The notes beneath the pieces are model-generated. The model ran no database searches and was not told the origin of the DNA. It worked only from the letters and a program-made list of their open reading frames with translations. Below, piece after piece: positions 41,468 through 54,844 of a stretch of 64,000 bases of DNA. Made by a program: the position numbers and the translations under genes. This stretch comes from Breviolum minutum Mf 1.05b.01 (Eukaryota; Sar; Dinophyceae; Suessiales; Symbiodiniaceae): the NCBI GenBank assembly GCA_000507305.1, contig DF240772.1, forward strand, positions 41,800-105,799. The letters are read 5' to 3'. How positions within the stretch are numbered: the stretch's first letter is position 1; the number at the start of each line of letters is the position of its first letter.

Positions 41468-44159
41468 CACTACCTGATACGAAGAAGGGAAACACACTTG
41501 GAATGATTGTCTAAAAGATAAGTGAGAACTTGGATAACGGACTAGGTGTAGCTAGCCGACTAAAAGGCAACTAAATAGATAGCTAATGGCACGCTAAGTA
41601 TCCAATCTAACAACACTAAGTAGCTCACCTATCCACCCACGCAGACAAGCACTCACCCACTACTGCCAGTGCTGGTGCCAGTGCTACTAGTGCTATTACT
41701 ACTCACATCAAATAACATATCGCGTCTAACATCACACAGTAGACCCATATAGCACCTCTGGTAGGATTGCTTCTTTTTTGGGCTGTTGAACGGTCCTTTT
41801 TGTACCGCCATGTTCTGCAGAATTTGGGCAACTGCTACTTTCTTACTGCTGTTTTTTTTTGGCCGTTCTTTTTTCACACATTCCGGGTTTCCTTGTCTCG
41901 CCCATTCTGACGCCGGAAGGCGAAAGTGCAGCTGAGTGGTGTGTTCCCTCAGCCGGAAACATCCAAAGGTATGCTGGTACACTCTTTGCTTGCAAGAAAC
42001 AAAGAAGTTTTTACACAGCATGATTTGACTACATGATACTTAGTAAATGTTCAAATACATGCCAGGTTTTTTGTAAACTGTCAATTGGAAACCATGCTGG
42101 CATAGGACTTCACACGACAGGATTGGAGTGACTATGATTTCTGCAGCGAAAGAGTTCATGTATTGCTTGCCTCAGTTTTTCCCAGCATGATGGGCTTTTC
42201 CGCTCGAGTCGTGTGGCATTTGGTTCCCAGGCAATTTCATTGGGCAGCCAGCCTACAGCAGCAAGCCCAAGTTGGCTTGGCGTTGGCCAGTGGGTCACCA
42301 GGGATTTCTGTAGGGGTACCACTTGCGAATCGCGGTTGTCTGGTCAAGGCACTTCTGAAGCTGTGGTGACACAGATTCAAACCCAGAGGTGACGGTGAGG
42401 GGGTTTGGGTTCGGCAAAAGTTGAAGGTAAAAACTGATATTTTCACAACCTTTTCCACAACGTTTATGACTTTCCAGAGAACTTGTTGTAGATGTGACAC
42501 TGCAAACTCCACTGATGGCCCATGACAACACTGGCTGTAAAATGCCACCACAAGGCGAGTGCCTCATGAAGTGATCCGTGCATGGCCTGTGTTCGGGTAG
42601 CCCATTGGAGGATGATAGGGGTTTTAGCAATGGAGCCATTGGTTTTGAGGTGTGTTGGTAGTGGGTTGAGACTCCCACGTTGTGATAGCAGCCAGCAGCA
42701 GATCCCTTGGGAATTTTTGTGCTAAGTCATACCAAGGCTTGCCACGAAGTCAAGATGATGAATCGCTCATTGAAATGTATTGATGACACCTACAAAGGGG
42801 GGGTCTGCAAATGTTCTGGAACACACTTTGATACCGATATGGGACTCCAAACTCAATCATAGTAAGGGACCATCGCAACTAATTAGCCAATCCTTTGGGT
42901 TTCATGCCGGACACACTATCAATTAGGACTCCCACAAAATTGCCTCCTGGGTGGATCCGGGTGCACCCGGACCATCAAAGGCCTTCTACTGCACGTCTCA
43001 CACCCACAACAGCGCCAGCATCTGCCAAGACGCCCCCTTGCACGCGAAGGTGGAGATGGGGGATGGTTGGAGGAGCAGCAACATTGGTAACTCTTGTGAT
43101 CAATTCTTCTTCTCTTTTCCTCAGCTCGGCTTTATGTAATTTCTTCTTGATCTTCTTTCTGCAATTGATATTACTGCCAGTCTTCCATCCCCAAAGTTTG
43201 GCATCTCAACATTTTATGGATTCAGCTCTCGCCATGCAGCTGGTTCATGAGCATGACTAGTCATGCCCCTGGAGGCATGTGAGCACCATTGGGCTTTGGC
43301 CGGCATGTCTTGTGCTTGCCGCAATTGGAGAATCAAGATCTAGTCACCATCACCTGACTGACAAGTGTTTGGACAGTAAAGGACAAAAGGACAACACATT
43401 TTTTGCAATCTTGGTGACGGGCAATAGTTAAACAGGAACAAAGAACTCAACCCCTCTTTTCTTGGCAGACGTTCAGGGCACCAAGAGGAGTCCAGCATCC
43501 AGAAAATTGAATCCTATGCTGTTTGCCGTTTGTAATAGCTCAAAGATAGCTCAGATGAAGACCCAATCGTCTCACAGCTTCCGAGTCACCCGCCCAGAAC
43601 AAGACAAAATGGCAAAATTTTCTCCACTGCTTTGGACCCACCTCCAGCTCAAAGAGGAATCATGTGGTCCACACCGATTGTAACTACAAATTTCCGCTCC
43701 TGCAAAGTCTTGCAGTTTCTCATCCAAAGGGGTAGAATCAAAACATCGCAAAGTCCATTTGTCCATGATTTGACTTTCACATACTTTGGTTTCGGTGTCA
43801 TGATTGCCGCTACAGCCTTTGCCCCATGGATGCTGGAAGAGCACTTCGTGCTCTCGTAGGTGCCAACACTGCAACCTTTACCTTGAAAGTGTGCTTTTGG
43901 GGAAACGGACTCCTTCCTCTGATTTCTTGCCTGAAAATTAATATATAGTTCTTCGAATGAGTCATGTCTGCAAGTCAAAAGCTGCAGGCACCAAAATTTC
44001 GGAGGTGCTCAAGGGACCTTGCAGTCAGTTTGGTAGGGACGGAGGTAAGGGTAGTCACAGGAGTACACAACAAGCACACTCACACCCAGTCTTACATGAA
44101 TATGTCACATTGCAGCACAGGGCCTACGAGCCAAGATGAACCTCAGAAATCACCGCCAT
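41468..44159. other. No gene recognised
   Basis: Contains several frames that could hold exons (for example around 42951-43080 and 43460-43680), but none carries a recognisable motif or a convincing exon pair, so none is called. Confidence 0.45.
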
Positions 44160-44236
44160 GACGATGATGATGATGATGATGATGATGAGGAGGAGGAGGA
44201 GGAGGAGGAGGAGGAGGAGGATGAGGAGGATGAGGA
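44160..44236. repeat. (GAT)n/(GAG)n trinucleotide repeat
   Basis: Seven or so GAT units followed by about 16 GAG and GAT units. It may fall in or near coding sequence, because candidate exons follow at 44346, but it is not proved to be translated. Confidence 0.93.
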
Positions 44237-44345
44237 TGAGGCGGAGAAGAAGGAGGTGATATAGTATTTCAATGCCGATGGTATTGCCGTAGATTTAGTA
44301 GTAGTTGTAGCAGTCGTAGTAGTTGTCGTCCCGAAAAATGCGCAG

Positions 44346-46090
44346 GTAGACAATGCCGAAAGAAGCGCGGAAGCGGCCTACGTGGAGGCTGTGGAAACCA
44401 AGAGGGTGCTGGGAATCTGTGACTTTTGAGAGGAGATGAGGTGGGACGATCTAGATCCCGATCTCACTCATTTTCAACATCTACAATCTTCATGAAATCT
44501 AAGAAAGAAATGGATGAGATGGCCTCCGTTATGCCCCCTAAGTGGCCTGAACGTTGTTTTCTACCTGAAATCATCAAGAGAAGACACATCCATACTCCTT
44601 GAAGTTTTGCACGAGTTTCTTGAACAAACATGTGCTGTGAACATCAAGCGCAGAACCCCGCAGAATAAAGCCTTCAGGAAGTTGGCGTTGCTTAGTGTTG
44701 CTTCTGGAATCAGCCTCTGTCTTTTTTTTTTCAGGAACCGTCCCTGGACCTCTCTCTTTCGGAGTCCAGCGGTTCTCGGACCAATGAGGCAGCTGGTGGT
44801 TTTAGGGCTGTGTGGAAGCAGGGTCTGGGACAGGTGGGTTTGGGAACCAAGGTATGAACTCGCTGTTGCGAGACTGGTCACATAGTCAAAGAAGTTTCTT
44901 TTATACTAATGTATTACAGAATGAGGTTGATGTAGGCCAGGTACCATTTTGGAAGGTTCAGATACTTCCAAAGAAGAGCAGTCTGCTCTGCTCATTATCA
45001 GGGCCAGACTGTTCCAATTCAATTTTCGCCAGATAGTTGTAAAGGCCTAGCTGAAAACATGGAAGATCTCGGTCTGTTTCTTTTCGTTATTGTGACTTGG
45101 CAGGAACCCACAGAAGCCCTCGACAGGCGTGCAATTGTGATCATGACGTGAAAATGATGACGATGAAAATGATGATGCTGATCCTCAAGATGCTGTAAAT
45201 GCTGTAGATGTATATATTATATATAGTCCTATGGGTAATTTCACTTTGTAGCTTCAATCATCTCATTCAACACAAAAACTACCTTGCCTGTGAAAAAAAA
45301 AGGGGGGCACTGAATTGGGCCAGTGGGTTCTGGTGAAGTACAGAAGAGTGTGTGTGTACAACTTTGCACTTATATAGAGATTCTTCTCACTATCTTGCAA
45401 ACCTGCAAGGCCATTATGTGTGTTCTGCCTAGAGATTGGTTTTCAACTGGTCGCTGCACTGCATTTCTGCAGAGGCCTCCGAGCCTGCTCTCCTCTGTTG
45501 CCGCCGTTCCTGCTGATGTGGATGTTCCAAGAGGGCGAGAAGAGGCAAGTGGCGGACTGGGAGCAAAACATCATGGGCCAACAGAAAGACTTGAGTTGTG
45601 TCACAGACCCTGATTGCTTGACTGTTTATGGGAGCTTGGCCCACTTGAGATCAAGGAGGGCGTTTTTGAGGGCGTTTTTTGTAGCCCTATTCCCACATGG
45701 CAAAGTCTTAACATTTGTGCTTGCAATTGCCGTCACCATACCTGCAATTCACTGTCAGTGGCACTGCCAGGCCGATTTGAAGTTTTTGGAGCAAAAGAAG
45801 TTGCAATGTCAACTGGAATTGGAGAACCCTAGCAGCATTAAGTACCGAACCTGGTGCCATTTTGAGGGGACGTAAGTGGCAGACCGGTACCACATGTCCA
45901 GGACGATGAGAAGATTTGCGAATCAAAGAATGGACTAATGAGACCGTGCACTCTCTTCATTTTTGCATCCCAAATGGGCAGGAGTCCACATCTCTCAACA
46001 CATCTCCCTTCCGGTACGTGGGGCAACAGGAAAGAACTGCTCCGGAAGCGAGAACATGAACTTCGGGAAATGGAGATGCATATTGGCTAT
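44346..46090 (+). CDS. Candidate multi-exon gene of unknown function (charged, coiled-coil-like exons)
   Basis: Not recognised as any family. Two phase-0 exon candidates have an AG acceptor before them and a GT donor after them: 44346-44405 (20 codons, Ala/Glu-rich, contains AERSAEAAYVEAVETK) and 44735-44833 (33 codons, contains SESSGSRTNEAAGGF). Further helical, charged pieces follow in the same direction: about 45533-45600 (EGEKRQVADWEQNIM), 45771-about 45842 (ADLKFLEQKKLQCQLELE) and 46030-about 46090 (KELLRKREHELREMEMH). The heptad-like Leu/Glu/Lys pattern suggests a coiled-coil protein. The exon chain is an inference; these could belong to one gene, to two genes, or to the N-terminal part of something larger. 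Confidence 0.35.
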
Positions 46091-47982
46091 GAAGAGAGGG
46101 ACACGGCATTGCCTTGGACATGGACCAGATGACTGGATTGGACTTGTAATGCTGGTTTTAAAGTTTTGGCTAAGCACCTGCAGCATGTGGAACAATGTGT
46201 GACTTCACAACAAAAGGATTGATGATTGGAGTTGCAATATTGACAAATTGACATGACTTTTCATAAGGACAGTTCTGGGAACAGAATCCTCCATGGCATT
46301 TCTAAGGCGGGTTGCCAACCGTTCGGAACCCACTTGCCTGGAGCCTTCCACAAGGCCAAGCTCAGAAATGGATAGAAATGATGAAGAGCAGGGAATCCTT
46401 ACTAGATCTTACTAGATTTGAGGGCTTGATTTAGAAACCATCATTTTTAGTCACAGAACTTGGGTGATGGTTTTCGAGCACAGGGCGTATGGACAAACTT
46501 TTTTGGACCCTGAGTTTTGCTCCGCACATTTGGGATCTTCAATGGGATGCTTACAGTATTCGGTTCGAATTTCACAGCTGGCACGTGATCACCACATCAT
46601 CAATTCACTTAGCGCAGCAAATACACAATTTGAAGTTGAAGGTCCAAACCACGAGTTGCTCTTTCAGTCAAAAACCATGGTTTTTGTTGAAGCTCCCTAG
46701 ACTCAACCTTGTTACAGGAATTTTGGTTTTCCACCTTTTCCAAATTTTCATGGCTTCTTGTTTTTCGGCCGGCCAGGGCACCCGAGGCAGAGCTCAAGGT
46801 GATTTAGTTGTGTGAGTTTAGTCAGTTTAGTATGTGAATCATGTAACAATCCGCTAATACCCTCTATATAATTTAATCATGCCCTCAGTTCATCTCATTT
46901 CTACTTTACTTTTTATTTGGGGAGATTTTGGTTCCAGAATCATTTTGTACTTGATATTCCTGAGACAATTCGTGGAGGCACCTATGGACGCCCAAGCTTT
47001 CCAATGGTTGCAAAGCCTTCCACGAGAGACGCTCAGCAGAAATGGGACACGTGGAGATGAAGTTTGGTCCCAATTTGTTTGGAAGATGACATGCTTTTGT
47101 TTGATTCCGGATTTCAAGGGTCTAGAATCTTAGAAAAGTTGCGTTGGACAGGCGTGAGAGGATTCAAGTCATTGCAAATCCCGGTATCAATGCAGTAAAA
47201 AAAAGGTCCGACATCAGATGGAAAGCTTGGAAAAAGCTGAATTCATTATGCGGGCCCTGTTTGAGGCAGCGGTGCTTGCTAGCTCGTCTGGAACCTAGAA
47301 TCGCAGATTATATACTTGGGTTTTGATATGAAATCTGAAATTGAATCGTACAAATCTGACGTCAAGTGGCCTTAATCTGACAGAAAATAGACATGAAGAC
47401 ATGAAGCTGACAAGAGATCTCACATACAAGTGGTGCACAGTAAATAAAACTGGTATCAACATTATAGCAAATTGACCATCTGGCATTACTTGGAAGCAAA
47501 ATTGACATAGATCAGACATACAATTCACATTGAATCAATCGGCAAAGATGTAATATAAGAATCACTCATCTGACATAAAAGATGATATCAAAATTTGGTA
47601 TCAATCTAGAATTTAGAATTCCCTGTATTCTGTTGGAGATCTTACTCGTTTCTGTACGTTAAAGCAGCCCTATCACCCAGGCTGTTCTTCACCCAGGGCA
47701 GCCCTTAGAGCTTTGAGTCGGAAAGAGGCACCTGTGGGCGTACTGCAGGACCCGGGACCCGAGACCCGTCGTTTTCGGATCCTCCAAGTGAAACGTTTCC
47801 TGGAAAAATGTCAACAAAGGTTTCGGGCAATGATGATTTCACTGCTGTGTTTTTTTTCCTTTTCTCTATGAATTTGGCTTGCCATGTCTTTGTTGGTTTT
47901 TAGTCGAATCTCATGTGCAGTAGATCAACTGAAGCATTTGCGCAGATCGAATCAGTGGTAGATCAACAAACTTTCTTGAGCC

Positions 47983-50900
47983 ATGGGAAACACTTGCAAT
48001 GGTGCTGGCGACCGTCAGGTGGGTGTTGTTTTACCAACAATTTCTCCCAAGGATTCAATATATATGACTTGTGAGCACAAAAAGTGACTCAAACTCCAGA
48101 AGTCCACATTTCCAGTGTGATTTGTGTGATCTCCAGCCTGGAATTTTGTTTTCATCTGCCATGTCAGGGTCAGGGTGAGGCGATGCGAGTACTGGCCAGT
48201 AGCGCCAGGGTCATGGGAACCAAGACGCTTATCCTTGCAAGAGTTCGTAGCAAAACTTTGGACATTTTCATAGTGTCACCATGTTTTTTTTTCAAAGATT
48301 GGGAGATTGGGCTCCTTTCAAAAGTCTCTCTTCATCTCCACTGGCAGTTATGAAAGTTGCTTCAATCTTAGGAAGGCCTGCTTGGTTGGCATCAACTACA
48401 GGTGGGCGAAACAACTGACGGTCGCAGATTTAGACCATTTGAATGCATTTTAGAAGTATACAAATATGATACTGTATGGATATATGTTTATACATATCAT
48501 AGGTTGCCGGTCCAAAATTTTTAGAAAATCGAAAAGGTCACCGGAATGTTAGGGTTTGATTTTGCTTCCTGTCAGCGACAGGGGCACCAGATCCGAGCTG
48601 CGCGGATGCATCAATGATGTCAACAACATGCAGAAGGTGTCTCGGTTCTGTTTTTTTTGGGCATGGACAAATTCTGGCAAAATGGTACAGTCACGATTTC
48701 ATCTGGGCTGTAGTTTGTGGAATGATTTTTGATGTCCCCCCAAAAAAGTTCCAAGTTCCTGGTGAAAGGCCTAGTCAGCTAGTCTTCTCAGGAGCAATAG
48801 CAGGACATGACCTGAAACGTTTTCCCTTGCTTTCCTCATGTAACAGTCACCCCCTCATGGCATGGTCTGGCATCTATGACAGTCTGGAGGTGCTGGTTGA
48901 CCAGTATGGCTTCAATGTCGATGACATCCTGACGCTTTGAAAAAAAAGCCACAGATTTCCATTTCTTTTGTGTGATAGGATGGGTTAGTTTGAAGATTTT
49001 GAGTTTTGGATTTCTAAAGTTCTTGTTTTTTAATGAAAGTTTTAAGCTCTCAAGTCCTCACTGGTTAACAGCCTGCGATGGCCTTGATAGCCACAGTAAA
49101 GTCTGTTGGTCGCAACTGTTTATTGTTTGGAGAACCAAGGATGATCAATGAGGACCAGGACAAGAGCAATTGGCCAACCAAGCAGTCACCCGGCCTTGAC
49201 TTGAGATCAGTTTTTAAAGATGTCTAGGATTCAAATGGATTAAACCTAGCACATCTCATGAATACGTGTCTAGATTACATGTAAGTGAAACGATTGTACA
49301 GGGATGTAGCACTGACATGTGTCGATCATGCCACAAGTTGGCACTGCTTCCCAAGTGTTAGTTATTTGCTTCAGCTCCATGATTTCAAGAGAAACTCATA
49401 AATGCGAGTTTAGCTTCTAGCTCTGAATCAGCTGATGCCTCAGCACTCTGTGTGATTCGTGATTTGGCTATGAGTAGGAGATGCAGTTTTCTGGTGTGCA
49501 ATCTTCAAACCTGCATTTTTTAGGGTTGATGATTGCTCTGGAGTCTCATCCTGGTTGCATCATTTGAAGATCTTGAAACCGAAAGCGTGGAAATCAACAT
49601 CCACTCTTGGCTGCAAGGCGAATCTTGGAGGGTATGGATTGGTTGTATCAGGGTGCCAAGCCAGGAGATCTTTTGGTGTTCCACTACAGTGGTTACTTGA
49701 CCGAAAGAGTTGATTGGTCAGATGGAAACAGGAGGATGATTGGAAGGTGTTGGGAACTGTGGCGGAAAACTTGAGTATAGTCTAAATAGTTACAGGCTCA
49801 ATGTGCCGCAGCTAAGGACATGGTTCGCAATACCAGGGAGACAAGAAGACCATGTGCCTTGACATTTGAAAGTCAACCAAATGGTATTGACGTGGGACAG
49901 GGTTGATTGAACCACAGCACAATTCATTTTGAAGGCATGTTGCGAAAAGGAACAAGTTGGTGGAACCCCATCATTTGGTGTTTCTTCCTATGCTTGACAT
50001 GTTGACATATCATAAAACAGCGAGATGACATTTACATACATCTGCCATCAAACCTCCAGAAAATAAACAAATCACTCATCCCTGCAGCTGGCCAAACCCC
50101 ACGGAAGTTAAAGGCCCGCGGATGTGATTTGCCCCTTGGACTGCATCAATGGTCCATGGCCTTCAACGGTGATTCTTGACACAGAGATTCACGAGAAGCT
50201 CTATGCCCCTTTGCCGACCCATGGCAGCATTTCGGTCCATTGAAATCTGCACGTGAAAGTGAAATTTGAGAGGTGTTTTTTTTGGGGGTTGCCTCAGATG
50301 TCATTTGGGGTTGCAGGCAAAAAAGGTGAACACAAAATGACTCACAAAGTTGGAGGATTTCACTGGTATATTTGAAGGACTGGTTGATGGGAATTTCAAA
50401 AGATTGCTGCCACTGACCTGGTTAAGGAAGGGTTGCAAGGCGGTGTGCCTCTTCGATTGCTGCCACAGCGCTACCGTTGCAAATCTTACTGAAACTATGG
50501 TGGTGCCCTGGCAACAGAGGAGCTACATGGAAATTTGTTGAACCACTTCGTGAGTCAATTTCAATGTTTGAGGAATGTTCGAGATTCAATGTGTTGTGGG
50601 CTTTGGTTAGGGTGAAGGTTTAAGGGTTTAGCTCAAAAGCTAAGTTGCTATGTTTAGGCCATCGATGTCTGCTGGGCTAAATGGTTGAGGTGAAGGAGGG
50701 ACCTTTGACTGCCAAGAAGAAGGAGTTGATGGTCAAGCGCCTGCAGGACCAGCATGTCACGGAATGGCGACGTGGATCAAATGTTGGCGTATGAGCTGAA
50801 CACCCTTCTCTTGTGGTGGTAGGAAGTATGAACTTGAGACACCATGGCTTTGATATTTCAGAGCTAAACTTGTTTCACCTTACTTTGATTTTTCATCATG

Positions 50901-53781
50901 AAGGGGCAGCCATTGATGTTGAAATGTATTTGTTAAGATCCATTCTGATCCATTTGGCCCACAACACATCAATTGTTTGAGATGTTTGGCACCCTCATGG
51001 CGCATTTCCGCTGTGGCACCGGCAGGTTCAGAAGGATGCTGTCCAGTCCCAGGTGCGCTTCTACACCGAGGTGCTCTTGACTTTTTTCCGTTTCGGGTGA
51101 CCGCATCTAGCTGCAATGGCGGTTGAAGTGAACGATTCCGATGTCTTTGGTCTGCTAGGATTACATTTGGGATATCATTTTATTTCCTTCCATTCGTTTC
51201 TGCGCAGGTTAATTCTGGAAAGATGGACATCAAGAAGAAGAGCCAGGTGACCGTTTTTTCTTTTGTTCCGTCGATTCCTGCGTCTCAGGGTTGATATCAT
51301 CTGATGTCTAGGAAGAGCTTTGCAAGCTCTTCGAGAAGCACAGCTTCCCCAAGAAGACAGGTCAAATTACCCACGGTGGGCCGGGCAGGGAAGGTTTGTC
51401 GTAAAGTCTTCTCTGGAATTGATTGATGCCTCAACACTGAACACCTCAATTTTTTTTGGGTGACGGAAGTATGACCTGCTAAGGTGGGTTCATAGATTTT
51501 CAAACCTCAGGTTGAACCCCGGAACAGGTGGACCGAAGCACTTTTCAAGTTGCTTACTCGTACTTTTTAGGCCTTACTTTGATCGGTGATTCAGCCTGTA
51601 TCCTTTATCTTTTGTCTCACTTGAAATCATGACAGCATTATGTTTGTCCTGCCAAAAAGTCAGCCAAGGCGGCTCATTTTTGCAAGCCTAAAGATGCTTC
51701 AACAAGATACTGCCTTGCAAGTAAGACCTATATCACGTATATCAGAAGTATAGACCAGAAGCGGGAAGCTATCTCTTCCAGTTTTATGCCCGGCACTGGA
51801 GGTGGTGTTGATGATGGTTCGGGTTACAGCTACCTGTTGAACACCAAGATTGCCGCTTTCTGCAACCTGTCTGCGGTATTGAGATGTTTGGGCACCTGTC
51901 AACTTACTTTGGCATGCTGGCGTCAGAATTTGCGGGCTTTCTTGAGATGGTCAATGGGCAGCTCCCTTTCTAGATTCCAGTGAAACTGAGGCACCGAATC
52001 GGTGTCCAAGATGGAGGCTGTTTTGGCTGAGAAGGAGAAGGTGACCTGACAAGAGCTTGCAATCTTTGAGATGCTGTTGATTACCTCTGTTGATGGCAGA
52101 ATTCCAGAATTCCTGCACCATTTCAATAGGTTTCATCTGGTTTCATATGGTTTCAAGCAGTGGATTTCCACATCTAGGCCTTGAAGCAAGTGCAGAGCAT
52201 GAAGGTGGGCGATGGTGCCAAGCTCCTTGTCTTTTCATAGCACCTCATGGCTTGGTAAAAAAAAGATACATGGTACATTTGAAGAGAGGATGATTTCTAG
52301 AGTTTAGAGATTGATCCTGTGAAACTTGGTAGATTGAAGGTGCTAAATGTGGATTGTTCTGGTGAACCTGTTTATAAATGGGCATGTTTTGCTTGCACGG
52401 CGAACAACGTATCAGTCCAGTCTTTGGGGCTTTTGAAAGTTGTGTGGAAGGCGAATACAAAAGGGCCGTACTCCACTCCAAGATGTGCTACTGTAAATGG
52501 GACTTATTTCAGTCCTCACATTCGAGCTCTCAGGATTTACATCGGCAATTTGGAAGAAGACTTGGAGAAGGCCTATGAAACTCGGCATACCTTTTCACAG
52601 AATCTATGGAGATCAGGTGGGTTTGGGGTGATTAGGTGATTAGTCAAGGACAGTGGCTTACTTCATGAGTGTAAGTGACCTTTGTGCTACCCTTTGATCT
52701 TTCATGTGCTTCAATATTCATAAAACCATTCTCATACTTTTTGATCTTGATCAATCCGCGCGCTTAGCGCCAAGGAGAAGAGCCATGCTTCCCCTGAGAG
52801 AAACCTTGAGATCAGGATCCGATATATGCCTCAACCAGAAATGGACATTGAAGATGATGAGAGGTCAGTGAAGCCTCTTGTTTTATTTGGTCACCACATG
52901 GTAACCGATGGTACCAACCCCCCCCAAAAGATACGAAGACGCTCAGTTTTCTCGAGCCGAGGCCTGCTGGCACTGGACTCCTGGGAGCACTGAAGACTGA
53001 GAAGTTTAAGGATCATCAGTTGTGGGTCTTCTCAGGCGAAACTCGGGTTGCTACCTTTCGATGTCACCCCGGAGGTGGTGTACAGATGTTACATGGATCA
53101 CAAAGGTGGCTTCAGAATTGGGGAAGGATCTCATTTGCCTTAGGTGATTATTATCCAAGTTGATGAAATTGTAGATTGCACATCACCAAGCGATTTTAAT
53201 TTTCAACTTTCAACTGACAGTCTGGCCAGCTGTTTTACCACATGTCAGGTTGCCAAGATGACCAAACTAGTGCAGATGCTCATGTTGAAGGTGCCCAAGT
53301 TGGTGGGGTTGGGGTGTCCATAGCCTCCTAACCTACTCCGTACCTGTGATTTCGGCCCCTAGAGTCCTAGAGGAATCATGCTTCACAATGAAGAACAGAT
53401 GCCTCCTCCCTAACTTCAAAAGATCCAAGTTGATTCTTTTGATGGATAAGAGTGACAAAGCACTCTCAAAAGCATCCTATGGAAAGTCCTCAATCTACAA
53501 CTTGTGAATCTCAATATCAACTGATTTTGTTTCTCTCTCATTCCTAGCCCCCCAATCTCAAATTTGATCCTCTGGTGGTAAGGACTTCACTGGACCCACA
53601 GCCTTTCCCCACACGAGGCATTTACCAGGGTGCCTTCACTTGGGCATTGTTGAAGGCCTTGAAGGCAGATAGCTTTACAGCAGATTATCGAACCTTGATG
53701 ATCCAGCTCAAAGGCAATTTGGAAGAAGGACGCTACAGGCAGGGTCCCGATCCATTCGAACTGCCCATTGTTTTTTTTTAA
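47983..53781 (+). CDS. Metacaspase (p20 then p10), predicted N-terminally acylated
   Basis: Caspase-fold cysteine protease; metacaspases cut after Arg/Lys. Exons: 47983-48018 (MGNTCNGAGDRQ), 48168-about 48242, 48372-48401 (KACLVGINY), 48582-48636 (ELRGCINDVNNMQK), 48890-about 48937 (YGFNVDDI), about 49132-49184, 49618-49691 (GAKPGDLLVFHYSG), 49817-about 49836 (GHGSQYQ, completing the catalytic His), 50114-50215 (CPLDCINGPW), 50427-about 50490 (FDCCHSAT, catalytic Cys), 53230-53290 (MSGCQDDQTSADA), 53618-53781 (YQGAFTWALLKAL, TAA). The order p20-p10 excludes the p10-first type III arrangement seen in some algae. The His is split across an intron, so unspliced reading wrongly shows HYSGY. MGNTC fits the N-myristoylation pattern with a neighbouring Cys. 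The link of the first two exons to the rest is inferred from frame and spacing. Confidence 0.9.
50491..53229 (+). other. Metacaspase p20-p10 interval with unassigned candidate exons
   Basis: A 2.7-kb stretch between the last p20 exon and the first p10 exon. Candidate coding pieces, all on the + strand: about 50690-50770 (KEGPLTAKKKELMVKRLQ), 51030-51090 (QKDAVQSQVRFYTEVLL), 51310-51360 (EELCKLFEKHSFPKKTG), 51640-51700, 51995-52045 (SKMEAVLAEKEKV), 52765-52865 (NLEIRIRYMPQPEMDIEDDE) and 52930-52990. They would form a long charged linker as in type II metacaspases, or a separate nested gene. None matches a family I recognise. Confidence 0.35.
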
Positions 53782-54390
53782 ATGATTCTATTGATACTGG
53801 GTTCATGTGCACCATCCATGCAAGATCTGAGGTCTCATGGTAAGGGTGCATAGGTTTGGGAAAGGTCGTTAGTTTACTTTTGATTGTTGAAATGCTTTTG
53901 ATCCGCGTGTTTTTGGGAGGCAGGTTCCAGCACTCTCTACCACCCATGAGCTCTACTTGGATTTCTGCTTTTGCGGCAAGCTCAAGGATTCTGGCTTTGT
54001 CATCGAGGGGTGAAAATAACAATCTCTCAGGCGGGAAAACCCCGCCTTTTGTCGCCACTTTTGGCGTTTTGGTGTTACTTGGTACCCTGGTACCTTCATG
54101 TACCCTTCCCCCCCGCAATGTAGTGACCGAGTTTTTTTGCACAACGCAGAAAGACGGGAGGACAGCAGATTCGTCCTGAAATGGTGACTGCTGGAAGCTC
54201 CTGAAAGCTTGGTTTCTGCATACCTTTTTTTGGTGTGGTGTAAATCACCATCTCGACCTGTTGAAATCATCTGAAAGTACTGCAAAACTGCAAAAAAGAA
54301 GGAGCAGCTGCAAGGTGCAAGGGGGAAAGAGCCAGAGGGATGTGAATGCAACTTGACGTAACGCGTGACTCAAGCGCGTTTTTTTTGTTA

Positions 54391-54412
54391 ATGATATATA
54401 TATATATATATA
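54391..54412. repeat. (TA)n microsatellite
   Basis: Eleven or so uninterrupted AT dinucleotides. No associated feature. Confidence 0.9.
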
Positions 54413-54760
54413 TGCTAGGATCTATTATTAGGATGCCTGCAGAATCAAGTACAAATGAGAAGACGAATGCCATAGTGTTCTATCAAAGATAAATCAACCG
54501 CGCAGGGTTTCTTCTAACGGGGGCAGCTTGTATAGTCCTTAGACTGCAATCATAATCGGCGGATAGGCTAATAGGTTGTGCAGCGGAGCACCCATGAGAT
54601 ACAGTATGTCCCCTTGTTTGGATGTGTGTATGAATCATACAAGCACCGAAAATGGTATTTGGCAAAGGGTATTCATCAGATGTTTCATCCACAGAAATCT
54701 CATCCTGATCAGCGTTCGAAGCTCTCCCTGAGCTTCGTTGCGTTTTGGGTTGCAAGTCAG

Positions 54761-54844
54761 GAGTTGCAGCGACAGACCCAGATCTTGATGAGAAGGTCAA
54801 TGGAATTGGAAGAAGAGTTGGAAGAGGAGGAGCTGAAACATGAG
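54761..54844 (+). CDS. Candidate exon, Glu/Leu-rich coiled coil
   Basis: 28 codons, phase 0, preceded by a CAG acceptor and followed by a GT donor. It encodes a strongly helical segment beginning ELQRQTQILMRRSMELEEEL. No family is recognised and no partner exon was joined with confidence. Confidence 0.4.

Noticed and set aside
48614-48940. 108-codon frame as a separate small protein
   Set aside because: Its end is a metacaspase exon (48890-48937) and the rest is intron; the upstream metacaspase exon is in another frame.
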